This document shows positions 24,401 to 39,400 of a DNA stretch of 64,000 nt, piece after piece. The notes below the pieces were generated by a model that had not been told where the DNA came from, searched no databases, and saw only the letters and a list, made by a program, of their open reading frames with translations. The position numbers and the translations under genes were made by a program. Each line of letters starts with the position of its first letter. Position 1 is the first letter of the stretch. Source of the stretch: Epiperipatus broadwayi (lineage: Eukaryota > Onychophora > Udeonychophora > Euonychophora > Peripatidae); NCBI GenBank assembly GCA_028023455.1, contig JAQFVV010000566.1, forward strand, positions 248,001 to 312,000. The letters are read 5' to 3'.

Positions 24401-27400
24401 TTCCCATTTGCAAGAATATTACCAAAAAGGGAATTTTTCTTTATAAATAATGGGAAAAAAGAGACAAAACACTTTTTTAAAATTGGATAATAATAACAGA
24501 CAAAATTTTAATTTTTTAGTTTTTTTTTACTGATTGTGTTATTTCAAAATCATGCAAAAAAAATTTGTGTAAAAAGAGAATTAGGTGTATATCCAAGATA
24601 TACATCAAACATACTTAAATGTATATAATAAACTTGGTTCAGGGAACCATACACAAGCATGAAAATGAACTGACAGTCAGCCATATTTACTTCGTCACTC
24701 ATTAGTATCACATATTGGAACTGGGAATTCATCAGGCACTCCTGGAAATATAGTATCTTCTCTGCCTATACATTAATATGGCAATGTATAACATTCAAAT
24801 TATAAATTTGTGATTCTATTCCAAGAGCAAAAGAAAAAAAAGCAATTTCAGGAAGAAATATTGTGCAATGACAAAATAGTTGCATTACTCTATGCATTGA
24901 TTTGGGTGGTTATCTTTTAATTAATTTGCATGCTTGTGTATACCTTAATGAACCAATTCAATTAAATGTGTGGCTGCAGGAAGGAGTTTGCTGTTAATTA
25001 AAAGAAGATCCTTTGGTTCCTTTTTGAGAACATTCCTTCTTAATGTCCATTCCATATGTTCTTGTTATGGCAGTTATTATTGTTATTTAAAGATTCATTT
25101 AGTAAAAGAATAAATGGACTGTCATCAACACACATCAGCCAGTTTGGTAGTTTGTTGGATTCTTACCTCAGAATTTAAGATTAAGAAATACCATGGTCTT
25201 TCTTCTCACTTGTCTGCTAGTTCTTAACTGAAACATCAGTTAATTCATCATGAAGGCAAGATAATATGTGAGTGAACGATTTTTCTTTTATATATTTATA
25301 ATCAAGACAGACAAACTAAATTATAACCCTTATTCCCAGGTGGATATAAAATCGGCAACCAAAGTGGTAGTTGGTGGCCAAAAACAGATGTTAAGAATTT
25401 CCCAATTATGAACCCTGAATGCCATTCAACGATGAAAACCACAACTACATATCCCTTTCAAGTAAAAAAAGATTACATGAATTAAAAAAAGAACTGTCTA
25501 ATACTACATGGGACATTAGTGAAAAGACAACTGAAAAATGATAATGCACTTCACTACAAAAGTACAACTATCGGAAACCCAAATAGAGTGGAATTTATTA
25601 TAAATAAAAGATAGGAAAATAACACAGAGGAGAGTGATACGTGATCATATATCACACAGAAAGACAAGTTTAATTATTCACTTGAATGGAAAAAATTAAA
25701 TGCAGATAATTCAGAATTATGTCCTACAATTCTCAAAGTGATGAAAGAAGTAGAAGAGTTTTATATGGACACACAAAATGATTTTGATCATACCAAACAA
25801 CCATTTAAAATTATCATGGAGGTCTTTAAAGATAGAATTGGAAAATGGTTGAACAATGAAAGGCTGACAGAAATGAGAGGACATGGAGTTGTGGAGTTCA
25901 TAAAAAACTGTACACTATTAATTCTTTTTTTGAAAAAAAATGCTAAATGAATATAAAAGTATCAAATAAAGGAACAGCAGAACTGGTTTATATTTTAACT
26001 AATAGAAAATATCCATTTCAAGATTGAAATATTGTCAATAGATTAAGCATAGAAAGTAAACAGTGACTAATGAGATGTAAGATATGTAAAACTATTTTAA
26101 AAATTAAAAAAAGACAATACTGACAGTTGATATTTCTAACCTTCAGAAACACTGCAATGAAATTAAATTAGAAATTGATAAACGTTTTAAAATATTAGCA
26201 AACACTGAAGATGGTTCATTACAGAGATCAACTAGAAATGATACCTAATAAGAATTACAACAAAGATAAAGCTGCAACTCATCTGTGAACTTTCAGGCAA
26301 GAGAAAATGACATATGAAGAAAAGAAATGAAAATAATTTGATAATAATCCATTAAGAAAAATTGAATACTTGTTCTGCAAATGGTATGAAGAGTTAATAA
26401 CAATATATGAAAATATAACTGTGAGATGGCAAGAAATTAAAGAGAGTATACGTTTTGAAAACATATAATATCTTAGTATTGAAAAAGTTATTTCATCAAT
26501 AAGAATAAAAGATGGAACTATCATATATCTATGCATTTGTAAAGGAATGTTTTAATAATGTGCTTTACCAATTCTTACTTATGGGTCAGACACTTGGACA
26601 TTCCATGGAAGAGCAATACAGAAATTTCAGATCACTGCATGAAATATGAAAAGATGTATGTTGGAAATACCAAGAAGAAATCAAAAGTGAAATACTTGGG
26701 TGAGAGTACCAGCAGCTGTCATTGATATCATCAAAAGAATTACAAAGATTCAAATGGAATTGGGGTGGATATATTGCTAGAAGAGTTGATAATAGATGGA
26801 CAACTGAAATGTTAAACTAGATCTCAAGATATTATAAAAGATCTAGAAAAAGAACATATAGGAGATCTTAATGGAATGGATGAAATAAGGAAGTTTGTTT
26901 GGTCTGATGTGAAAAAAAGAAGCTACAATTTCATAAAACTGGATTAAGCTTGGAGAGACTTTCATCAAGGAATGAATTATTAATGTTTGAAAATGATGAT
27001 AATGAATTAAATGCGTAAAACAGTGTAGTGTATCACAAAATTCATTTCAAGTTTTAAACCAATGAATAATTTTCACAATCATATAATTTCTAAACTTGCA
27101 ATATGTATATATCTACATCTATAATTGCATACCAATGGTTACTTAAAACTATCAGGTATTTAATAAACTAACATTAAAAAGATACACAATGCTATCATCC
27201 AGTATAATATCCATATCTTCAGCCGCCTTTTGAAACCATTTATTTTTATTGACCTTGGAATTTATTTTATGTTCTAGCTTATCAATACCACGAGCTAAAT
27301 CAACACGCTGCTTTAGTTGTTCCAATATTTTGTTTTCAACAGGGAAAGATAAAAACTTTTTCTCTACAAAATATATATATATATATTAAATAGTATCATG

Positions 27401-30400
27401 TAAACAAACAAATAAATTGTGGAAGTTCCTGTAATCTTTAAAAATATGTCCAGCAATGATGTTGCTAAGTAACCAATGATTAAAATTGACAGCCCCAAGC
27501 TGAACCACTTGTTCTTGTAGTCATTAATTTTATTTACAAATAACAGACGATCCTCCCTTCATCTCTAATACACTCAGAGAAAAAAATATATTGATAGCTA
27601 GTGGAACAAACAATTCAACTTGGAGTTGTTAATTTTAATGGTGGTTATCTAGCAACATCATTGCTGGATATAGTCTCTAATTATTGCATATAATTTTACT
27701 ATTTATTTGCTTTTAAAATATATATAAGATGTGCATGCATATGTAAAGAAAACTATTATTACAAAATAATAAAATATAAATTAGTTTCCTATGAAAATAT
27801 TCAAACAGAAGTCAACCTCCGATAATACGCTATTTCTTAAATATTATAAATCTCCACGCATTCGCCTGCCAGTAAATTTTTTAATAATTCCAAATTTTCA
27901 GTCCTTTATAATAATAGGTTTATATTTATAAGTCGTAAAAGTCTAATCATAGGTGGTTAAAAATGAGACACTATCTTTCTCCTGTGATTAAATAGATTTG
28001 TACAATTCAATATTTGATTATAATATCAGGTCCACAATAGACTCAAGTCCTGATTTAAGCATGGTTAGTGAGAATTGGTGTATATACAAATGCGGTCTAA
28101 ACTTATGTGATTCATTTAAGTTTTTTAAATTCTTACTGAAGAACGAGTGTGTGGAGATTTATAATATTGAAAAAATAGCGCATTATCAGAGGTTGCCTTC
28201 TATTATAATTTCAAAATTTTCAGTGCTTTATAATAATAAATTTACTATGAAAAATAATGTTGTTTAGTTTAGTAAGATTGGATAACAGTAAATAAAAGTT
28301 ATCTTTACTCTACATTAGAGCCATCTACTCAAAACTTAAGCAATTAATAGATACTAGATGGAATAGTGCTGCAAAATTCCTATAGTCATTCAGAATGGTT
28401 CTATACAATTTGATGTCTTTTGATTGCTGAATCAGACAATAGATGATTCTAGAACAAAATGAAAATAAGTGCTTTTGGAATCATGAAATCTCATGTGATG
28501 TTTGTTGTTACATAAAAACTAATAAGACAACAAATTACAATCCATAAATTAACTGACTTAAACTTCAAAGAAAAGATACCATTTAACTTTCAGAACATAA
28601 ATGATATAAAATTTAGCATTAGATAAATAGAAGTGGTAAAGCACAATTGGAAGATTCATATCAACAATGATCAAGTATTTTGACTGTTGATAAACAGATC
28701 TCTTTGCCAAGAAACTCTTTGGATTATAGAAATCTTTTGCAAATAAATAATTTACTACATTCAACAATGCTGCTGAATGCTGATATGTGCACAACACTGA
28801 TATATCTGGAATAATAAGAAAACCTATGAATAAATAGATGTTATTAGCTTTTTAAAAGAAGAAAAACTATTATAAATCTAGAATGTTTGTTTTCAGGAAT
28901 TTGCTTATATGAGATTTCTTTCAGAGAAATCTCAGATAATTGTAATTAAAAGTGCATTCCGATAAGAGCAAGTTTTTGTATATTTTCTACATTAGCGAAT
29001 CATAAATTACTAGTTTTAATAAACAAAAGACAATGGTTATCAATACTTTATATCAAGATGTCTAGTATAAAATCTTTATAGAGGTTTTATCCAAAGAGAA
29101 TTAGTAAGTTTACATGAAAATTTATCAAATAAGGTTCTATTCTCTAGCACAAACATGGAAAACCTGTGGCCCAGAAGCCATATAGTAATACATTATGATT
29201 TATAGCATTCTTAATTCATGACTGTACCAGCATAAAAACTTTTTATTAAAGTTTTATTATTTTTATCAATTATAAATAACTTATGAGAATTTTAAAAAAC
29301 CAGCAACCTTTTTTTTTTTTTAAAAAAAAAAAACAATTTATTTAATGTACTTTGTACAAAATATTGTTAATAAACTTTTTATTTTAGTACTCACCCTTAT
29401 TTACAATGAGCATTGACTTAGAGTCCTCTACTCAAAATAGGTGGCCCATCTAATAAAGATTTTTTCCCCAGAGAAAACCTGACTGGGTGGTAATTTTTTT
29501 AGCAAATGAGACAACTTATCAACAATGAGGACAATCTATGTAGTTTTTTGTTTTTTTTAAATAAAAAATTTCAAAAATCTGTTATCTTCTGGAATAGTTA
29601 TAAGTTCAGAATGTAGATGGTTGTAAAAATTGATGATAATAATCAATTATAATATTGGTCAGTGAATCTTTTACATTACTTAAGTAAATTTTATCTGTAC
29701 CACTTCATATTCATTACATAAATGACTAATTTTGCTTAACATTTTATTATATTTACTCACTACACACAAACACTGCTATACCAGTAATAAATGTGATACA
29801 ATAGCCTCAACTCTATAACACTTTTTTTTCTTCCGAAACTTACATAGTAAGTCTAATTTTTATAATGTCTTACAATTATTTATATACAATCATCTAACAG
29901 AAAATTTGGTTGCAGAAATGAGTAGAAAACCCTTTAAATTCTTCTTTGAGGCATAAAAGAAAGTGAGCAAGGCAAAATCCTAATAGCCACTTCATATATT
30001 CTTTTCATTTGCAATTATGCTATATGATTAATAATTTGAAGGCTGTATGTAATTTACTTATAATGAATGTTTCTTCTATATAAAAAGAGGGATTTGAAGT
30101 ATGAATTTTTTTAAATCCTGAGTTTAAATCCCTCTATCTACATATATACGATTAATCATACGGTAAGTGAACATGGATGGGCAGCTCGCACAATATGCAT
30201 CACCAACATGCTGTATATACTGGCATTGCACCACCACCTTTTTTTTTCAATTACCTAATAAAGACAGGATGTGTGAATTTTTTTCTTCTTATCAATATTT
30301 AAAATCATGACTGACAAAGCTAAATAATACCCCTTATGCCTAAAAGAAGGTGGTATTAAGAAGCCTCTGATTTCAGACTCAAACTGCCATTCGATGATGA

Positions 30401-33400
30401 TCTTTTATTTAGATAATTACAATTGCAGATCATCTTCAATGGAAGCAAGTTTGCATGGATTGGAAGAAAAACAATATGATATTAAATGGGACTAAACTTT
30501 ATGAAGTGAGAAGACAAATGATTTGAAAAGGGATTGTATATTTTATTATTAAAACACAAATATTATCAGCACAAATGAAATGTGACTCATTATAAATAAA
30601 AAATTGAAGAACAAAATTGTGGAGATTGATAGTACATTAGACAGAGTGGCAAGATTAGTTTATTCAAATTAATGGAATACCATGATGAAGAATTAGAGGA
30701 TTTTTTATATAGATATACAAAATTCTTTTGATTAAACCAAACAACAATTGATCAATGATTAAAAGATGAAAGAGCAGAGGGTAAATTTCATTATGGTGAC
30801 AGAAATGAGAGGATACTGACTATTTATTTTTTAATCGTAATTAATATCAATAGTTAAAAAATTAAAGTGCAAATTTAATACAACTATACTTGATCATTAA
30901 GCATTGGTGGTCGAGAGGTCAGTGACAGCTGCTTTACAAGCAATTGTCCCGGGTTAGCGGGTTCGCTTCCGGGCTGATGCTATGACACATGAGAAAAAAA
31001 AAAAAACTATATTTGATCAAATCGCATAACTTAAATATAAAAAATGGACATACGATATAATTCATATTTTAGATGTTATAATCTTTTAGTATTTGGAAAT
31101 TGTAAGCTTGATTTGATCAGACTTCTGCATCGTTCCCCCGTCATTATTTAATAACATTCATATTTTAGAAGTTATAAACATTTAGTATTAAAACAAGCAA
31201 AACTCTCTACACGTATTGCCATTTAATATTTAGAGTGCATTCACTGCTATTTTGAGTTCTAAGTACCAACCAAAAACCACCGCTGATATATTCAAGCAAC
31301 CTCATGTGGATTTTTCGATGTCATTCCTCACTTAGAAGTGTCAGTGGTGGTTTTGAATGGTCCTTAGAACTCAAAATGATGGTGAGCACATACTAAATCA
31401 GCACCCTTTGTTTTAATATTCACAGCAGCTTTTCAGATCTATCAAAAATCTTCCTCTGAAAAAAATTAATTACTTGCTTTGTTTTTCACATCATTTTATG
31501 AAAATCAAAAACTTCTGCTCTTTAAATTTTCCGCTTTGAAATACTGCCAGCAAATATCCTGTAAAAATTTAGACAAGTGCACACAGATCTAAAGTTAACA
31601 TATAATAACCACATTCCACTCTTTTTACACTTTAAAGTTTTTGATTAAATTTAAATACATTATAAAAATACTATAATCTCTTTGCTATTTATGCTTTTTC
31701 TGTTCCGTTTCCTTACATGTCATAAGTATGCTAATTAAAAAACTTTATTCCTAAAAATTTTCATACCAACTTCTTGAGAATTTTGATTCTGTTTTTAACT
31801 TTTATTGCAGATCACCTGACAAAGAAGACAGCAAATCATCCAAATAAAATTACTAAGATAAAAGACAGTCAAAAAGCATTTATGCAAAACAAAATTTATT
31901 TACCAATTTATAGCAAGTATAAAATCTTTAAAATATCACATAAAAAAGAAATATATAAAGAAATTTCTACATCATAGCATTAGAATTATTTAAAATATTT
32001 AACACTAAATTTATAATCAAACTACTGAGAATATTGAATAATCATGTTTGAATTAAAAAATAAGTTGTTCTTGAACTTATTCTATATTTCTTCACGCTAA
32101 TTAGAAATAACTGGATAAGTTAACACTGATGTTATATATTTAAAAAAACAAGTTTTACTTGGAAATTGAAACTTTAAATCTTTTTAAAATATCTTAGTTA
32201 CTTTCTTTTAAACTTTGAACTTGAGTTAAGTAACCTTTTATATTCCCTTAGAAGAAATTTAGAATTATTTAACTGCTGATGAGTAGAATAACTTGGAGAA
32301 TTTGCTTTAGAATAAATATTACAAGTTCTAGGATTATTTTGTAAATATTTCGTTTACTTAATACACAAATTTATTTGTCTGCTCGTAACATTCTTTTTTG
32401 TAATAACAAAAAACAAAACCTTAAAAAATCCAAAATTCAACATTTATATTTCAAATAAAGTTTACATAAAAATATTCTTACAATAAAGGAACTGAAATGA
32501 TATTTAAATTTAATTGAACTTAATTACTTTTACCAAAATGTTTATTTATGATTTTTAAATATATTACCATCTCGGTGAAGGGTTTTACAGATTCGTCTAA
32601 AACTGAAAATTTCGTCTGGACTTATTAACATAACACTTAAGCCATCGTTCTGAGCACGAGCAGTTCTTCCGCTTCTATGAATGTAAATCTAAAAGCAAAC
32701 ATAAAGTTAGATATTTTACAGGAATATTTTAAATTGACATGAAATCATTTCTCAACAATTTTTGCATAGACAATTTATTTATTTGATAATCAAACATTAA
32801 GCATCACATGATCACCATCTCTTATACTAGCACATAATTGTTTACAAACAAGGCAAAACTCTCCATACAGTAGTGCCACCCTGTGCCAACCAGAGTAATC
32901 CTAAGATCTAGATGCAGAGCTCTCCGATCCAAAGCTCCTCACTGACGAAGGCCACAAGCCAGAAACTAGTTTGGGGATATTGGATGCGTAGATATTAGAT
33001 AGGGATTTTATGCACAGCCTTCTAGCATCCATTGATTACTCTGGTTGCCACAGGGTGGCACTACTGTATGGAGAGTTTTGCTTTGTTTGTAAATAATCAA
33101 ACATCAAATAAAATTTGCTATCATATTTTAAACAGTTAATACAAAAAGTTTTTATCCCAATATTTTACAAATTATAATTATATATACATCGTTATCAGTG
33201 TAAATGATTATTATTTCACTTCAGGATGATAAAAGACTCTGAATTTAAACCAGTTTCTCTAATCTTTAGCTATTTCACAACATATCAGTAAATTTTCTTA
33301 TATAATCCAGTCATTTCACACAAGGTATCTGTCTACACCTTTTATAATATCTTCAAATCCAATTTAAGATTTCAATTATCCTATAATTATTATCTCTACT

Positions 33401-36400
33401 AAAAAAATATCCAGTTTAACTCTGTTTTATCTTCTTAATTCTTTCAGCAATATTACTTATACCTATTTGTTCTCTCATCCATTTATTTCACTTCCAATCC
33501 CTCTTTCTTATACATTTCTCCATATTTCACTTTGTGCTCTCTGCATTACTTTTCTATTAAAAATTCAAATCAAAGATTAAAAATCTTCCATTTCAAGCAT
33601 ATGGATATGTTTTCTTTTAACATTACATTATTTCTCCAGAAAGTATTTTATCTAAATTTAATTCCACATTTAAATATCATAATTAAAAGTATTAGACTAA
33701 CTTTAAACAAAGATTTGGGTTTGAAAACATTATTTTTATAAAAATATTCTTTATTAAGTAAGTAAATATAGATTAAAATTAGAATAAAACAGAATTTTAA
33801 AAAATGCTCATATAGGAAGTTAGTATAAAAAATAGGACAATTTAAAATTTGTTTCAATTAAAGGTTAAGTATTGGAAGGAAATAAGATTCTATAAAAAGA
33901 ATTACAAATTTTGAAAAAGTAGAAATGTAGTCATATCTATACTAATATATAAAAATAAAAGTTAGTTTATTTGTGCCTTTATAACTAACAAATATTGTAC
34001 TAATCTAGTGGAAACTTGAATGACTTTCCTTCTTTTTTTGTATAGAATTTTATAGACTGTAAATTTTTTGCTTTATGGTACTTAAGTGTTCTAAAAACTT
34101 TGGTAATTTGCAATACAAAAGTGCATGGAAAAACAAATGATATCAGATACAATCAAAAGAGGGCAGCACTGTTTAAAAGATTAAAGATATTTGTAGTGTT
34201 TCTTTTTAGGTTTTCAGTTTAAAATAAAGTTTAAAAACTGTAAATGAAATAAAATTAAAAAAATTATTGTCTTTAAAAAAAAATTAAATTAAAAAGAATT
34301 TATTTTTAAAAATAATATTCTTCAACAGAATGTATGAAAATATTTTAAAACAATCTTACCTTCAAACTGTCATTTACACTAAGATATAAAGTAAGTTATA
34401 AAATGGCTTTGAATTTTTATACATGCTCCACTTATCATGTGATGTTCTTTCTTTTTTTGTGGAGAATTTCATAGGCTAGAAATTTTTGCTTGAGAAATTT
34501 GTATATCCTAAGTTTAGTTAAAAGCTACACATCATGTAAAGGATAAAAAATAATCTGAAAGTAATCTGAAACATTGTCTCCAACCATGAAAATGAGTGTC
34601 TCTATGTATTAGCCTGACCTGAAAATTTTATTAGAAAGAAATGATTTTTTAAAAAGGATTTCATCAATTTAATACATCTAAAAAAGTATATTTCAGAACG
34701 AATGTTAAAATTTAAACAATTCAAATAATTATTGTCTTTCAAAAAAAAAAAACAATTGAAATAATTTTATTTTTATTGTCTTTAAAAAAAATTAATAAGA
34801 AATTATTTTTAAAAATAATATTGTTCAATACAATATATAAAAATAATATTATAAAACAATTCTTGCCTTCAAATTGTCATTTAGATTAAGTTGTAAGTTA
34901 TAAAATGGCTTTGAATTTTTATTCACATTCCAGTGTACGATTTTCTTTTTTTTTTTTTTGTGGAGAAATTCATAGGCTAAAAATTTTTGCTTTCGAAGTT
35001 TGACACTTTTTTAAAAGAGAATTTCATCAGTTTAATACATTTAAAAAAATAGTGAGTGAATTTAATTAATTTATATGTTTTAAAAAGAATGTTAAATTTT
35101 CAACTATTCAAATAATTATTGTCTTTTAAAAAAACAATCCTGTCTTCAAATTGTCATTAATGATCAGTTATAAAGAAAAATTGTCTTTAAAAAAATTAAA
35201 ACCATTTTATTTTTATAAATGACATTGTTCAAATAATTAATCAAAAACATAGTCTAACAATTTCTCTTTAAACAGTAAAGATTTTTCATCACAACAAATG
35301 TGCTGAACTGTTTTTATATCTCAACAATGTCTTGTTGAGTAGTGAGAAAATTCTTGAACTAAAATGCAATAGACTTTTGAAAAGATTATCTTTAAACCTA
35401 ATTTCTAGTTATATAGATCAATCTAAAGCACCTCAGTTTAAGAGCATGAAGATATTTCTCACTTTACTTCTATTATTTTCTTTCTGCATATTAACTCTCA
35501 CGAAATCTTTAAATTTACATGTTAATATTCAGAAGTATTAAAAATTTTATAATATTTAATTTTATTTATTAACGCAGAGATAATTTAAACAATAAGAATT
35601 TTTCATCCTAACACATGAATTGTACTGTTTTTATAATATCTCAACAATGTTTTGTTGAGTATTGAGAAACTCTCGAACCAAGATACAAGATAGAGACTTT
35701 TGAAAAGATAAGATGGCAGCTCTTATTTATTCAAAAGTCTCTATCTTGTGTCTTAGTTTGAGAGAAAACAGTACAGCACATGTGTTAGGATGACAAATCC
35801 TTACTGTTTCAATTTCTCTTTAAGTATGTGATTAAAAGTAAGTTTTACATTGGCTTGGAATTTTTGTTCATGCTAAACATAAAAGTGAGAAATTAAATAC
35901 ATGGTACATTTCTTAAAAATGTTAAAATTTAAATTATTCAAGTAATTATTGTCATTAAAAAACAATTAAGACCATTTTATTTTTTAAAATGACATTAAAT
36001 ACAATTTATCCAAACCACTTCAAACACTTTTTAGTAAAACTCTTTATTTGTACATATACACATACACCTAAGTTTCAACTGCCCTGCAGTCTTCTTCAGA
36101 GCCAGTTCACTTTAATCTTTTAAAAAAAATGTTTTTACGTGAACTGGCTCTGAAGAAGACTGCAGGGCAGTTGAAACTTAGGTGTATGTGTATATGTACA
36201 AATAAAGAGTTTTGCTAAAGAGTATTCAAAGTTGTTTGGATAAATTGTATTTATAGAATATTACAGCAAAATAAAGAAAAGTGTGCTTTTGATAAGATTA
36301 AAATGACATTGTTCCAACAACCTTGTCTTCAAATATTACATTTAGAATTTCAGTATAAGTATATTTCATGTGTTAAATTAAATTTTATTTTTAAAAATAA

Positions 36401-39400
36401 CATTGTCCAATAGAAAGTACAAAACATTTAAGTCAAAAAACATTTTAACTGAATGCCATATAAATATGCAATCTATTAACATTGTTTTACTTATATTATA
36501 TCAAAAATGGCAAACAATTTTGCACATTATTCATCCAGGGCAAAAGAAATGCAATCAATTAGAACTCAAAAAACTGCAGCTAATGCAAACCAATGGAAGT
36601 ATGAGCATGCTCAGTGACAAGCAGCATTCTTCTGCAAAAGCAACCAAACAGTCCATAATCATCATCACAAGTAGGCTCAGTATGAAAGAGCATTTAAGAG
36701 CTGCAAAGACTGAAGACCAAACTAGTAAACACTGAACAGATCAAAGTAATTTCAGGTATCTATGAGAGATGTAGACTCTAGGCCTCAATATGAATCATGG
36801 TATCATAGAAACAATGTTGAGCAATATCAAGAGTTGCTGAAACAGCGTATAAACTAATATACGATTAAAACAATAGGCTCAACAACAAGCAAACAAAAAT
36901 TTTAAAAATTATCTCGGTCTCGGTATTGAAAATTGGCAGAATGAATCACGAATATCAATGTCAATTTTGTGACGTAATGAAGTGGTAAAACGAAACTCCA
37001 GGCCTTTGCTGTTTATCAAGGAAGGTTTCTCTTCCTGCATTCTTTATTTAGAAGAGTCAATTTAACCTCCAAAAAATTTTTTTTTAATACGGCTGATAAT
37101 TTCAAATATTTTCTTGCTCATATTCACAAACATAATTCATGTTTTCAAATAAATCTTTCAGAGCTGATCAAATTATCACACAACCTGTATGTTCACCAAC
37201 TTTCTTAGTTCAAGGACAAATACATTATAGAATCGCAGCAATTCTGCAAATGTCCAAGCATCAATTCTTACAAATTTATTTGAAAGGAAACTAACTGTAC
37301 CAATGTCTTTGCTCCTGCTAATAGAATAAGGTAATACAGTTGGTAATTAAAATATATTTAAATAATATGTATGTGATATAATAATACATGAGTTATCAAT
37401 AGCAGGTAAAATGACTAGTATAATGTATTTTTATATACAATGTTGGATGTCGTTTCGTTTTCACCTACCATTGTTAACTCATGTATTATTATATCACATA
37501 AATATTTTTTAAATATATTATTATTATCAATTACATTCTATTCTTTTATTCTACTAACACCAGCAAAGCTGCAAGTACAGCTAGTTATATTATAATTAAT
37601 TAACACATGATTAAAACTATAATAGAATAATTAAAGGAATAAACATAAATTAAATCATTAAAAGGGTTAAAAGTTATATAAATGTAGAATATATACATAT
37701 ATTAAAAATATAAAACAGTTTATGGGAAAAAAATTAAACAAAAATAAGAATAAAAGATTAATATTTATAAAATTATAAAAAATGTATAAGAATATATAGC
37801 TACTGGGTTCATTGACAAAAATGTGATTTTTTTTAAGAATCAATAATGTTGAATATTATATATATCTTTTATTTTTATAGAGAAATTAGAAAAGAAAATT
37901 TTGATATAAGCAATTAAAAAACCATCTGCATGGCTGAGGTATGTCGATGATATCTTTGTTATCTGGCCTCATGGTAAGCGTGTTCTTGATAAATTTTTAA
38001 TTTTCTTAAATTCTTTTCAGAACATCAAATTTACTGTGGAAGTAGAAATTAATAATCAATTTTTATTCTTAGATGTTTCAATTGAAAGAAAGAAGGATGG
38101 TTCTTTATCCCATGGTATATACAGAAAGCAAACACACATTGGGAGATATCTACATTTTTCTTCTCATCACCATGCAGTACAATTATTTTCAGTGGCAAAG
38201 ACATTGTTAGATAGAACTAAGAGATTATCTGATGACAGCCCTTTTCACCAAGATATCCACGCTACTAAAAAAATACTTCTTCACAATGGGTTCGATCACA
38301 AGATTATTAATAGGGCTTTTTATATAATAAGAAAAAAGATTTTGGTACTTCAAAAATTAAGACTATTCTGCCATATATAAAGGGAGTAACTGATAAAATT
38401 GGTAATGGTTTAAAGAAAATTAATATCCACACAATTTATACTACATTAAAAAAAATTAATGAACTATTTCCACACCCTAAAGATAAAATTCCTTTGCAGT
38501 ATCATGGTGTTAATGAAATTCCATGTGGAGTTTGTTCACATTCATACATTAAACAAACTGTAGAATAAACGTAAGAAAGGAAGAATACATTTTGGCAGTT
38601 AGAGAAAAATCTAATTCATCAGCCATTTATTCTCATAGTAAATTAACTAACCATGATATCAATTTTAATAAAGCACATATTCTGGAAAAAATTGAACAAT
38701 ATGACCAGAGACTGCTAAGAGAAGCTATAGAGACTTTTAAAAGGCCTAACTAAGAGCATAAATGAAAAGTGTGAATTAAAAAAATTAATAATATTTGGAA
38801 AAAGCTATTGGAGATAAAAATTTTAAAACTTCTCAGCCAATAGAATTTGAGAATGAGGAGAAAATAACAAAGGGAAAAAAATAACGATTTTAAATTTCAC
38901 TACACGTATTCTTATGATTTGAGGAAGTTCTTGTTATTGTACTAAAATATCAGCTATTTTGCTATTGTAGTTTTATTACACGGAAGTTCCTGGAAATAAT
39001 ACTATGAATTTATCTTTTATAGTTATATATAAATATGTGTGTATAGATGAGCACTAATTGTATGGTAACATATATTTGAATATTGTAGGTCTGATAAAGA
39101 TTGCTGGTTAGTTGAAACTATAAGCAAATGTAAAGAAATAAATTGTATTGGAGTGTACTGTAAAAATTGATTGACGAAGGAGTAACTGGTATTACATCAA
39201 TTAAACGCCATCCATTTTATACTTCCACTGTTACCAATATAAATTCATAATTTAAAGAATCCAATCCTTACTCTATTTAACATTTTGTAAATAAAAATTA
39301 AAACCTAAATACAAAAAATAATCAATTCATATCCCTAATTTCCACCTGTAAAACAAGAACTTCTTCAGTAACAAACATTATTCAGAGAAATGTCCAAAGG

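Larger units (their letters stand above)
33930..36420. repeat. Degenerate tandem repeat array, unit about 0.5 kb
   Basis: The same order of segments recurs: an ATTATTGTCTTTAAAAAAA block, a TTATTTTTAAAAATAATATT block, CCTTCAAATTGTCATTTA, and ATAAAATGGCTTTGAATTTT followed by GTGGAGAATTTCATAGGCTA. The best pair is about 34265-34500 and 34770-35010. Partial copies lie near 33940, 35110-35230, 35830-36000 and 36290-36420. Fold-back elements at 35590 and 35996 interrupt the array. It carries no genes. Confidence 0.6.

Noticed and set aside
27165-27185. Donor GTTAGT at 27173 as the end of DDX24 exon I
   Set aside because: It matches the consensus better but leaves phase 0, whereas exon J needs two leading nucleotides; GTATCT at 27185 gives the in-frame join.
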